Source of the DNA: Arachis hypogaea
Taxonomy: Eukaryota > Streptophyta > Magnoliopsida > Fabales > Fabaceae
NCBI RefSeq assembly: GCF_003086295.3
Contig: NC_092040.1
Location: forward strand, 5,332,001 to 5,396,000
Length of the DNA stretch: 64,000 bases
Direction of reading: 5' to 3'
A program made the position numbers and the translations under genes. Below, one piece after another: positions 1 through 10,193 of this stretch (positions are counted from its first letter, which is position 1; each line of letters opens with the position of its first letter). The notes below the pieces were generated by a model. That model was given only the letters and a program-made list of their open reading frames with translations, ran no database searches and was not told the origin of the DNA.

Positions 1-180
1 GACGACTCAGTAATGAGGCTCTCGTGGACCCACTTCTGCTTGTCGAACTTGTCGGCTGGGGGGTGGGGGGCTCAGCGTACGACACAAGGAGAGTTACCGG
101 CGGTGACGGAAGCGGAGGGAGGGGGCGGAGAAAGGAAGGAGTTATGCGGTGGTGGAGAATGACTGGGTGAGGGTGAGTTA
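1..180. other. GC-rich possible gene edge
   Basis: The first 180 bases are far richer in G and C than the AT-rich DNA that follows, as plant coding sequence often is. On the minus strand bases 1-54 read openly as residues ending KFDKQKWVHESLITES, with a stop just upstream; on the plus strand frame 1 is open for about 52 codons, and a GTGAGT donor-like motif lies near 173. I do not recognise a family, and neither strand is clearly favoured. It may be the edge of a gene lying mostly outside the window. Confidence 0.25.
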
Positions 181-928
181 TTTATTTCATTTCACAAATT
201 TTTTTAATTAAATAAATTTTTTTTATATTGGAATATATGATATTTATTTTCAATTTTTTATAGTCAATTTTATTCATACCCAAATCTTTTCTAATAAAAA
301 ATAATTATTTACTCCTAGAATGGAAAAGGATTTAAAATACGTACCAAAATTAAATAATTGAAGGCATGGCAATTAGGAGGGAGGGGTCAATAAGGCAGCG
401 TTTGATTTATGTCTTCTTTGAGACAGAGATATAGAAACATATACATTAAAGACATGGACACAAATTATTAGTGTATATGTATTGTGTTTGATAAAATATT
501 GAATAAGACACAATAAAATTAAAAAAGTTTATATTTTGTAATAATTAATAAAAGATAAAAATATAAAAAATTAATAAGGGATAAAAATTTAAAAAAATTG
601 ATAAAGAATAAAAGTGTAAAAATTAATTGTGTAAAATTAATAAAGGATAAAAGTGTAAAAAATTGTATCCAATTGATTGTATCTTTGTGTCTCAACATAT
701 TAGAAGTACAGTAAATATGTGTATTCTATGTGCATTGTGTACTAACGTGTTCATCAAAGATTTATGTCTCAACAAACAAACAATAAACATGTACTAACGT
801 GTCTGTCTCTCTGTGTCTGTGTCTTTCAAACCAAACGTTGCCTAAGGGAACAAACAATTTGAATCATGCATTATTACTCTTTTCATGAGAATTTATTTGA
901 TAAAAATGGACTAGATGGTTAAAATTAG
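181..928. other. AT-rich intergenic stretch
   Basis: No open frame of note. Bases 530-665 hold short imperfect repeats of the type 'taataaaggataaaa(g/t)tgtaaaaa', suggesting a decayed low-complexity repeat. Confidence 0.5.
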
Positions 929-930
929 AG

Positions 931-1194
931 CAATTTACTATAATAAATAATGTAGGATCCATTATTACCAGAATGCATAAAATGAAAAACAGATACCAAA
1001 ATGCATTTTTTCATAATCTATGTAAACCGCGACAGGGATTCTATGGTTTACGAATATATGTAATCCGCTATAGGGGTGTCGCGGATTACGTGCTAGAGGA
1101 GATAAGCATAAATCACGACAGGGGTGTCATGGTTTATGTGTGAATGGCGATTGTGCATAAACTGCGACAGGGGTCTAGCAGTTTATGCGTTAGT
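931..1194 (+). repeat. Left TIR of MULE 1
   Basis: Inverted copy of 4255-4520. Contains several spaced repeats of a degenerate 'taaaccgcgacaggg' unit with alternating orientation, so the arm is itself internally repetitive. Confidence 0.85.
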
Positions 1195-1333
1195 ATAAAT
1201 ACGCTTTAGGTGTCTCGCAGATTACATTTGCGTTGGTTGTAAGGTTTTTTAGAGAGAGAAAGAGAGGTTTTTTCTAGAGAGAGAAAAAGAGAGAAAAGTG
1301 TGGGTTGGTTGACTTGAGATCGGAGCCGGGACT

Positions 1334-3970
1334 ATGGCGGAGGCACGCAGTCTTTACAGGCTCAACGGCATTGCGCACGTTGCTGGCAGCAGAAACGAAT
1401 AAGTTAGTTTGGTTATTTTTAGTTAATGTATTTCGTATAATATTTTCCTATGACTGTGATTTAGGTATTTAAATTTAGATTTAAATTATTATTTTAAATA
1501 ATAAAATTTAGTATTTAATTAATTTAGATTAAGGTCTTGAATCGTTTATGTCTTTCATTAAATTTTGTGATTAGAAAATAGGAACTGTATGTTACCTGTT
1601 TAAACTTTAATATTGTATTTTTTGTGTTAGATTACTTTAAATTAGTGTTTGAATTTTTTATATGTTTGGTTTCTTCTGTCACATGCACCAGCCGACTAGG
1701 TGTATTTATAGTGTCCGGAGGCAGCAGAACATGCCTCTGCATGACAGGATCGTACCCTATCTGGAGAGGACTGGTTTATACCACCTGGCGAGACTCAACG
1801 CCAGGTGGTTCTAGTTGGACGAGCCCTTAGTCAGCGCTTTGATTGAGAGGTGGCGTCCTGAGATGCATACCTTTCACATGCCATTAGGATTTTCTGCAGA
1901 AACGTGACAAACTTGGAAGGCCCCCTGCAGCTACTGCAGTCATGAATTTTCTGGCGGTTTCCTAGCCTCAGGCCGCGGGGATTTGACACATATTCCTTCC
2001 CATTGGCTTCCAGGTATACATATCTGTAAAGTTAGACTTGAACTGTAACATTTTTTATTATGGTTCTACCTGTTAACATTGTATAACATTGTATTTATTG
2101 AGGTGGGCCACCTAATTACCGACATCCAACCACAAGGAGGAAAGAGTCGTCCAGTGCCACCTAGCGTTGGACCGCTTAGGTGATCCAGATGTAAGTTTAT
2201 TCATTTTGTTTCAATTTTTATCTAGTAATTAACTATATATTTGTTAGTTAATAGACTAATAAATGTATTCTGTCAATGTCTGTAGATTGTTTAGGAGCTT
2301 TATGCTTCGCTCGACGTGATGACTATTGTTCATCCAGAGATTCTCATAGAGGAGCACAGTCGGTTATGGCGTGCATGTACTTGCTTAATATACTTCTCCG
2401 TCATTGAGTGGCACCAGATGGATAGGGTGCTGCCACAGCTGGGTGGCATTCAGCACGAGCCTGAGTCGGCCTCGAATATAGACTGGCTCCATGCTAAGGA
2501 TGGGAGGGGCAGGGACAAATGGTTCCTGAGCTATTATCAGGTATGGCACCTTAGTTGGCAGAACACGGTTGATGCTGTCCTGAGTATCCCCGGGTGCCTG
2601 ATCCCGGGCCATCCGCAGAGTTTCTGCGATGGTGGTACAGAGTGGCCCATAGGTTTCTGTCGCCGGATTCCTTGATTGTTGATCCTAGGGTCGAGGAGAT
2701 CAGTCAGGATATTGTTCAGAGAGCGTCGTCACAGGTGCCTTCTAGGGTTCTGATGTCGCACGTGTCTGATAACAGGCGCGTCGAGGGGCGATGACGCGTT
2801 GGTACCCGGGCTACAGACCGAGAGTTGCGATGGTTGGATGACATGATTCAGGATGACAGATCTGGTGGCGACGGAGTCGGACATGCCGATCACCGTGTCC
2901 AGCGTGGCCATCCTCAGCGTCGGGGTAGTTCATTAGGGGTCGCATCTGGTGGTCCTGGTGATAGATCCACTGAGCAAACACGGACAAAGACCCAGGAGGT
3001 TCCTCTTACACATGTTTCGAGCTCCCAAATATACCATGAGATCTATGGACAATGTATGATGACCAGGCGGCTCTGACTTTCATGATGGATATGGACCACG
3101 AAGATGGGAGTTCACAGTTCTATTCCAACTTTGCATATCTCATCCGGGATGACGACCCTCTGCATTTTCAGTAGTAGACCCCACAGGATCAGGTGCCGGA
3201 GACCCAGCCCCAGATGGACGTTGTGCAGGGGTACCGCCCAGATATGGAGGATATGCAGCGGTACCAGCCGCAAATGTCTGACCCCCGTGGATTCCATTCC
3301 CAATTTCATGTAGACCTGAATGAGCCTGCTGGCAGCCCATATGACAGTTGATTGGGCATGGGAGGGACGCTTCCATTTGCATATGGCGTGGGCATAGGGG
3401 TGTCCATGGATCGGATCCGATCCGCATATCCGCGATGTTTATCCGAATCCGATCCGAAAATTGCGGATATGGATCCGATCCGCAAGGCTTTCAGATCGGA
3501 TCGGATCGGATCCGCACACTAATCGGATCGGATTGCGGATTTTGTGTTGGTATCCGCATATCCGTGTATCCGCAAAATTAAAGAAATAAATAAATAAATT
3601 TTCTTTTTATGTTTTATTTCAATTAATAATTATCATATATGTTATATTATTTTAATTTATTATTTAAGAAAAGTATGTTTAATATTATTTTAAGAGTAAA
3701 CATATTTAAAAGAATAGAAAAAATGAATTTTATTGATATTTTTTTAATAAAAATAAGCCTTTAAAAATATTTTTGTGTTTTGCGGATATATCCGATATCC
3801 GATCCGATCCGCAAATATTGCGGATCGGATCCAACCTTAAAAGCTGCGGATATTGGATCCGATCCGATCCGATGATTTTAATGCGGATCGGATCGAATTT
3901 TTGGCCATATCCGATCCGATCCGATCCGCGGACACCCCTACGTGGGCATGCCCGTTGATCCTCCAGCATA
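1334..3970 (+). pseudogene. MAIN-like / plant mobile domain (PMD) pseudogene
   Basis: Decayed copy of the plant mobile domain family (MAIN/MAIL and 'phosphatase 7 long form' homologues), which occurs both as host nuclear proteins and as MULE cargo. An ATG at 1334 starts MAEARSLYRLNGIAHVAG, typical of the family's N terminus. A further exon near 1700-1910 reads IVPYLERTGLYHLARLNARW then, after an in-frame TAG (near 1811), [20 protein letters not shown]. The conserved core follows at 2300-2800 (EWHQMDRVLPQLGGIQHEP; DGRGRDKWF; after a frameshift near 2590, VPDPGPSAEFLRWWY). The Gly/Pro-rich tail runs to about 3970 and is split by the hAT-like insertion at 3395-3940. Several stops and frameshifts rule out a working protein. 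Family call is confident; exon borders are approximate. Confidence 0.8.
3395..3940. mobile_element. hAT-like non-autonomous element nested in the PMD pseudogene
   Basis: 546 bp starting taggggtgtcc and ending ggacaccccta, flanked by a perfect 8-bp target duplication cgtgggca (3387-3394 and 3941-3948). An 8-bp duplication and a TAGGGGTG terminus are typical of hAT elements. The outer ~150 bp on each side are dense runs of ggatcggatccgatccg, a self-complementary subterminal array; the centre is AT-rich. No transposase. Short open frames inside it are low-complexity artefacts of these repeats. Confidence 0.9.
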
Positions 3971-4254
3971 GCAGCACTAGAGGCCAGCCAGAGTGAGACG
4001 GACCGCTCGATGTGTTATAGAGTCGCATCTCCTGAGCGCATTTGGACATGACTCTCACAAGAAGGATGAGGACAGGCAGGAACCGTAACTTACTATTTAT
4101 GTTTTCATTGATGATACCTATGTATGTCAGATTTGTCATGTATTTTTGTATTATATGTGTTTGTACTTAGTTTATCTGCATGTAATTAGGTGTATGTTAT
4201 GTATGATTTTGTTAACCATAGACTTACTTTATTTTATGTTTATGCAAACTGCTC

Positions 4255-4520
4255 ACTAACGCATAAACCGCTAGACCTCTGTCGCAGTTTATACACAATA
4301 GTCATTCACACATAAATCGCAACATTCCTGTCGTCGTTTATGCTTATCTTCCCTAGCACGTAATTCACGATACCCCTATAGCAGATTGCGTGTATTTGTA
4401 AACCGCGGAATCTCTGTCACAGTTTACATAAATTATGAAAAAAATACATTTTGGTATCCATTTTTTATTTTATACATTTTGGTAATAAAGGATCCTACAT
4501 TATTTATTATAGTAAATTAT
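4255..4520 (-). repeat. Right TIR of MULE 1
   Basis: Inverted copy of 931-1194, diverged by scattered substitutions; ends 'tattatagtaaattat'. Confidence 0.85.
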
Positions 4521-4734
4521 CCTTAGAATTATACATATTAATTAAATTAGTTTTTAAATTTTTCATTCAATTAAATTGTAATTGTTTTTGTTAGGAATAG
4601 ACTTATCTTTTTATCAATAAAAAACTATTAAAAAATTAATGTTAAGAACGATTTAAAAAAAATTAAGAACGATTTTTATTTTGATTCTAAATTTTAGAAA
4701 TCAAAACAATATTTATTTTTATGAAATATTTTAT

Positions 4735-4904
4735 AAATTTAATTTTAATATATTATCAATATAAAATAATTTATATATGTATTTAATAATGTAATATTAT
4801 ATTATTAAAAATAATTATTTTTATATTAATCATATCATTAAAAATTGATTTCAATTAGATAATTATTAAAAATATTTTATACTATCAATAAATTAAAATT
4901 AAAG
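4735..4904. repeat. MITE A copy 1
   Basis: Starts aatttaattttaatatatta and ends with the near inverse aataaattaaaattaaa. Shares its internal order (ATACGTGTAT-TTAATNACGTAA-like block, AATAATNATTNAAAAA block, TATAAAATATTTTATA block) with the copies at 5671, 11803 and 25446. This copy is the most decayed. Confidence 0.55.
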
Positions 4905-5670
4905 TCGTATTTTATTATATCTAATTGAACTTCACTTGTAATTTTATTTTAACCTTTTACTTTTAACTTCTTTCGTATAACACCTATTCACTTTTCAAAA
5001 ATTTGAACATAGAGAGATTTAAGGTGTATTTAATTTGTATTTTTATTTTCTGTTTTTATTTTTAGTCATTTTTATTTTTTGAATTTTATAAAAAATTAAA
5101 AACAATAAAAATAATAAAATTTTATTTTTTATTTTTATTTCTTATTTTTACTTTTTTTTATAAAATCTAAAAAATAAAAAAATATTAAAAATAAAAACAA
5201 AAAAATAAAAACACAAACCAACTATACCCCTAGCTTTTCGTACAAAATAATACTATTCCTAATAACCCGCTGATGAGAAAGACATCAGTTATATGTATCA
5301 TGAGATTATTGAAAAAATACTGGAAATTAGTTTTGCGTGATTCAAATTACAGTTAATTATTGCGTGGCATAATGAAATAAACTGAAGAAAAGTCATTGAT
5401 TGATTTGTTTGTCTCAAGCACGTGATAATTACTAGATTTCACTGGTCATTTGGGTGCACTTCACCTTTTCAATTTGTTAGGTTTAATTTATTTTCTGCTC
5501 GGCTCTATTATCCCTTTTTCCCAAATAAAAAAGGCCCACTTGCTTTTACAACATGAGGTAGTGTTTGATATATAGTTCAATGACATAAATATGATTTATG
5601 TTTTAAAATACAATAATAATGTAAGTCCTAAATTTACCTTTGATTTCAAACATATTTTAATATATTGTTA

Positions 5671-5842
5671 TAAATTTAATTTTAATGCAGTGTAAAATAA
5701 TTTTATACGTGTATCTAATTATGTAATATCACTATCTTTTACATTGATAATATATATGAATAATTATTTAAAAAAATAGTTATAATTACACGACTATATA
5801 AAATATTTTATATTCTCAATGTATCAAAATTAAACTCTATTT
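5671..5842. repeat. MITE A copy 2
   Basis: Begins taaatttaattttaatgcag and ends gtatcaaaattaaactc, inverted termini of about 18 bp. Same internal blocks as the other three copies. Confidence 0.65.
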
Positions 5843-7050
5843 TTATTATATATATTATTTCTTATTTTTCAAAACTAATCACAAATCAAATGATGGTAGC
5901 TAGCTAGCTATTAGACAAGGTTCTATATATAATCCCTATTCACATTATGGACTAGTATATATGCTTATTTCTAGATGGCACTATGGAAACACGTAACGTA
6001 ACTTGAGGGTTTATTTCCCATGAATTTAATTTATCATAATAATTAACAATATTTTAATTATTTAGTTTGTTTTAATAGAAAGAGTAAATATCAAAAAAAA
6101 TTTGTATAAATTGAAAATTATTAGTCACGGTGATAATATATATCTATTGTATAAAAAAGACATTAAAAATATTTATTACTTATTTTTTAGTTGAGTTTAT
6201 TTGGTAGGTATAGTGTTAATGGTTATCTGATTTTGGGAAGTTGTGGTCAATTACAAGTTTATTAAAAAGACATTTTGAAAATTGAATAGATATGATCAAC
6301 ATGAAAGAGGAGCACAATAAATGACTTATATGTTTTTTTGCTGTTATCTGGGACCATTTGGTTAGAGGGAACGAACGAATTTTTAATAGTAAGGAAGTGG
6401 GTGTTGAAGAGGTTTTCCAAAAATCTTTAACTAGCTAAAAAGAATGGAATAGTATAGATTACTTCTTTTGTTGATGGCAATTCGAATATAACACTAGGAA
6501 TATTTTTCTTTTTATATGGATTTAGTTATTATTGTCTCGTGTAGGTTCTTTGCCGTTCCACTGTGTTGTGTTGAACTAACTTGTTAAAAAAAATTAACAA
6601 TACTTTAATTTTCTTATGTGTTTTAGTATCGTTTTAAAGATTTGTGGTTCGGGCCTTTCCCAATTCAATTTAAATGAGATGATTTATTTAAAAGTCTATA
6701 TGTGCTGGTAAACCTTTTGGTCTTTTACGAGTTGAATCTCATTTTGGCCTCTGAAATTTTCGAGGAGTCTTAATTTGGACCCCAAAATTTATAGTTACCC
6801 AATTAAAATCCTCAAATATTAAATCATGACTCACGTTTGCCCTTATCGATAGTTCCGTTAATGGAACGCTGATGTGGCACGTTAAGTTGCCAGCGTGTGT
6901 ATCCATGTGTCATGCAGCTTGTCAGGGTGGATTCTTGATGAGTGAATGATGTGGCTAAGTTTGAATCAACTCAATTTAACCCCTCCATAGATGATAAAAC
7001 TCTAATTTGCAACCCTCCTTTTCGAATACGGTGAAAACTGTGCTGGAGAA

Positions 7051-7508
7051 ATGATGAGTTCAGGAAGCCAACCTGCAGTGAGTTCTGCACGATCATGTTC
7101 TTATGGGGCTTCCTTGAGGAACCTTAATGGTGGGAGGTTGGAAAAGATTCTTGACTGGTGTGGTTGTGGAATGCGTCCAGTGCTTCGCTGGTCTGGAACA
7201 AATACCAATCCTGATAGACCCTTTTATGGGTGTCCAAATTATAATGTAAGTTCTCAATGTCGTCTTCTTCTTCCTCAATGTGTTGCTACTGGTATTTGTG
7301 GTTGATGAGTAATCTTAAGATTTTTTTTTGTTGGTTGTTGCAAAATTGGCAGAGTTCTGAGAGAATGTGGTGTGGTTTCTTTATGTGGGCAGACGGTGAA
7401 GAAGAACAGAGTTTAGTAGGCAAAACACAACCTACAAGCAGTGATGATAGTTGGAAGATGAATTTAGCATGGAGAATTACTTCAATGGAAGTTGAAATTA
7501 GGTTTTGA
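7051..7508 (+). CDS. GRF-type zinc-finger protein (MULE cargo), probably frameshifted
   Basis: Two exons: 7051-7245 and 7353-7508, with a clean GTAAGT donor at 7246 and a TTGGCAG acceptor ending at 7352. The spliced frame gives 116 residues. Residues ~35-80 form a GRF zinc finger: WCGCGMRPVLRWSGTNTNP, then RPFYGCPNYN, then WCGFFMWAD after the junction, giving the C-x-C, C and C ligand pattern. The known plant family (At4g04775-like proteins) usually continues into a coiled coil and a C-terminal membrane segment. Here the frame ends at TGA 7506-7508, but another frame from 7505 to 7594 encodes LKIWISILSLVICLVVFLIV, a clear hydrophobic helix. A small indel near 7503 has therefore probably cut off the membrane anchor. 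Role unknown; GRF domains in other proteins bind single-stranded nucleic acid. It may be a captured host gene or a regular MULE passenger. Confidence 0.7.
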
Positions 7509-7982
7509 AAATATGGATTAGTATTTTAAGTTTGGTTATTTGTTTAGTTGTGTTTCTGATTGTCATGTATGGTGTAAGTATGATTAAATTTTGATTAAAA
7601 ATGTGGACCTGAAGGTGTGTACTCTGAGGGTGAATGAAAGCATTGTATTCAGATTTTCATGAAAAAGAAGCATGGTTTTAGCTCCTCTGGTACATATGTC
7701 ATATTTGAATAGTAAGAAAGGAAAGATAAATATTAAACATATTGGTACCATTCATAAACCTAAAATATAGTGTCTACATTTACTGAATATCCAAAAGCAT
7801 TGCTTGCCAACAACTAAATAAATATCCAGAAAGTCATTAACAAAATACATCCAGAAATTCTTTAACAAAATAGTCAAGTATTTGGACACACACATAACCA
7901 TTTTTCAGTGACACAAGATAAACATAATTAAGAAAATAACTACCCTAATTATAATAGTCTATCACAACTAAACATCATTCAT

Positions 7983-9353
7983 TTCTTCCTAGGAGGTTTG
8001 AATGCTGGTTCACTCCTGGTGTTAGGACAAATTTCATGAATTCAGCCATCCTTAAAGATGTTCCAGCACTTACTCCTTACAATGGGTCAACACTTGATGA
8101 TCTTGGGACTGGAGATGCTTTTCTCTTAGGCTGTAATTTGTCGGGCCTCTTTGCAGGAGTTACCTATAGTTGCATGAGTATAATACAAGTCCCCGTCAGT
8201 CAAAGTAAAAATTAAATTAAACAACTATTTTTTAAATAACGATTAAAAACACAAATAATAGGACATATTGGAATCCTACTTGTTCCTGATCTCCATTATC
8301 TGGTTGTGAAAAAGGGGTATGTGAAAGCACAATCTCCAAAGGAGCATTTATTGGGGCTGCAGAAGTGGCAACACCAGTTGTTGTAGAAGTGGCAACACCA
8401 GCTGCTGCAGAAGTGGCAACATTAGTTGCTGCATTAGCATCCTTTTGTTTCTCCTTAGATATTACAGCTGCTGCAGCAGCAGCAAGGGCAGCTGCAATGT
8501 CATCAGCTTTTCTGTGAGAGCAGCTTCTCTTCGTGTGACCTTTTATCCCACAATAAGCACAAGAAAATTTATTGTACTTTCTAGGTAGCTTTGTTGCATC
8601 TGTCTTACTCTTCTTACTTCCTGAAAGCTCTTCATCTGCATCCTTTCGTCGTTTTTGTTTCAAAAGACCTGGCTTCCTCCAAATCTTTGGAGCTTGGAGC
8701 CTACTATACTGAGACTTCTCCCACATTGCTTATCCAGGGATGGGATTCAAAGAATGCTTATATGTTTCTTTATATGAGTTCATTGTCAACCACTTGTGAC
8801 AATAATCTTCAGAATTCCCATTGGATTTGGTTTGAGGTTTAGAGTTGGGCTGACTTGGAGGAGCAGAGTTCAGTTGGCCTGGGAGTGCAGAGTTTGCTTC
8901 AGGAAATGTGATTGTATTTTGTTCAAGGACTGTGTTTGGAATACATGAGGATGGATTTGAGGTGGTGTCAGATACCATGATTTTTGGATTCGGGGTCATA
9001 TGGACCAGTTGTGGAACCTCATCACCTTTATGTTCAGAATTTTCATGCTCAAGGTATACATGCACTATACCTTCATTATTCTTTGCGTGAAAGTACATCT
9101 CTAAGAGCTCCTTGTCATGTGACAGTACTCTCAATCCAGTCTTCAAGGGCCTCTCAGGAGCTAGCCACCAGCACTCCTTCAAGTTGTCATATCTTAAAAC
9201 CTTGTAATAATTTCTTATTGAGAACACGTTCAATGTATCTTCCTCTAGTCCAAATAACTATTCAATTTGGTCTCCAATATACACAACTTCTCCATCTTCT
9301 TTTGTCTCAAAACTTCCTCCATGGTGGATGATAATTGTTATATCATCATCCAT
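7983..9353 (-). pseudogene. mudrA transposase remnant, catalytic core deleted
   Basis: Reading on the minus strand, an ATG at 9353 begins MDDDITIIIHHGGSF, then an in-frame TAG (9258-9260), then the N-terminal PB1-like region of MuDR transposases (DTLNVFSIRNYYKVLRYDNL; KECWWLAPERPLKTGLRVLS). After ~150 residues the frame jumps straight to the segment that normally follows the SWIM region (DYCHKWLTMNSYKETYKHSL), a TAA, then a lysine-rich tail with a CCHC zinc knuckle (CAYCGIKGHTKRSCSH). A last exon-like block at 8160-7983 holds RPDKLQPKRKASPVPRSSS and ends near LGRNE. The DDE catalytic domain and most of SWIM are absent, so this is an internal deletion derivative. It converges with the GRF gene, whose 3' end lies ~0.5 kb away. 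Confidence 0.85.
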
Positions 9354-10193
9354 CTACATTGCAAAATAACAAGAATCTCAACAATAATTTTAAAAAACAA
9401 AGCATACTGACTTAACTGACTTCAAACTCCAATCAAGACAATAAGTCATCATTCATTTTAAAACAACAAATTTTTTTAAACACAAGCAATAACACACACA
9501 TGATAACATTTTTTCACAGACAGCAAAAGATAAAATCGACATTCTCTTCTTCATCAAGGAAAAAAAAATCCTAGCATCATTCACATGCAACAATTTTCAA
9601 TGCCCTAAATATAACCAGCACCTTACTTCGACAATAACAATGCAATACAAAAACCGAAACAAAAGCCAAAAGCAGAGTATTAAAAAATTTGTGAAAAAAA
9701 TAAAACTTCACTTCCTAACTTGATCTTCTTCGTTTCTTTCTGCGCCCATGTTAGTTCGTCAGCAACCTCACCCAGCAATCCAATACACCAACAATGTTAC
9801 TCTGATTCTCTTTTTTCACAGTCAAGCATGCGAGAAGAACAACAACTTGGAGAAGAAAAATAGAAGACAAAGAGAAGGAAGAAGAAGGGTCAATCTACGT
9901 CTGTGTCTTCATCTACACGTTGGTCCAACTTTTTTAACCTAATAAAGCCCTTAAACGACGTCACATTAAGTTAAAACTGGGAGGGAACATAAAACGGCGT
10001 CGTTTTAAGCTTTCTTACGTGTCAATTTAACGTGCCACATTAGATCTCCGTTAACGGAGATAGCTACGAAGACAAACATGAGTCACGATTCAATATTTCA
10101 GAGTTTTAATTGGGTAACTATAAATTTTGGGATCCAAATTAAGGCCATTCAAAAATTTTAAAGAGCAAAATGAATATTAATTCGGTCTTATAC

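Larger units (their letters stand above)
929..4522 (+). mobile_element. Mutator-like element (MULE) carrying a plant mobile domain gene
   Basis: About 3.6 kb bounded by long terminal inverted repeats. The left arm (931-1194) matches the reverse complement of the right arm (4255-4520) over ~265 bp, including 'tactataataaataatgta' and several copies of an 'aaaccgcgacagggg'-like unit. The flanks ttaaaattag and ttagaattat agree at 8 of 10 positions, an aged candidate target duplication of the length Mutator elements make. No mudrA remnant is visible inside; the cargo is a decayed MAIN-like gene read from the left arm. A nested hAT-like element lies at 3395-3940. Long arms plus a 9-10 bp duplication make Mutator the best call; superfamily assignment is inference. 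Confidence 0.85.
4523..6718. other. AT-rich intergenic with two MITE copies
   Basis: No credible gene. Two copies of the MITE A family lie at 4735-4904 and 5671-5842, and 5030-5210 is a low-complexity run resembling a decayed inverted repeat. A weak stretch near 6300-6550 has slightly higher complexity, but I see no coding signal. Confidence 0.6.
6729..10183. mobile_element. MULE with convergent GRF zinc-finger gene and mudrA remnant
   Basis: 3.46 kb with inverted ends: 6729-6895 matches the reverse complement of 10015-10183 (shared blocks include aaaatttatagttacccaat and the gttaacggag/gttaatggaac region). Flanks ggtcttttac (6719-6728) and ggtcttatac (10184-10193) form a 10-bp target duplication with one mismatch. 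Two genes run toward each other: a GRF zinc-finger protein on the plus strand from the left arm and a mudrA transposase remnant on the minus strand from the right arm. The transposase lacks its catalytic core, so the element could move only with help from another copy. The layout resembles maize MuDR (convergent mudrA and mudrB), although the second gene here is unrelated to mudrB as far as I can tell. Confidence 0.85.

Noticed and set aside
3348..3969. Overlapping open frames rich in Gly-Ser-Asp-Arg-Ile
   Set aside because: They translate the ggatccgatccg repeats of the nested hAT-like element and have no independent support.
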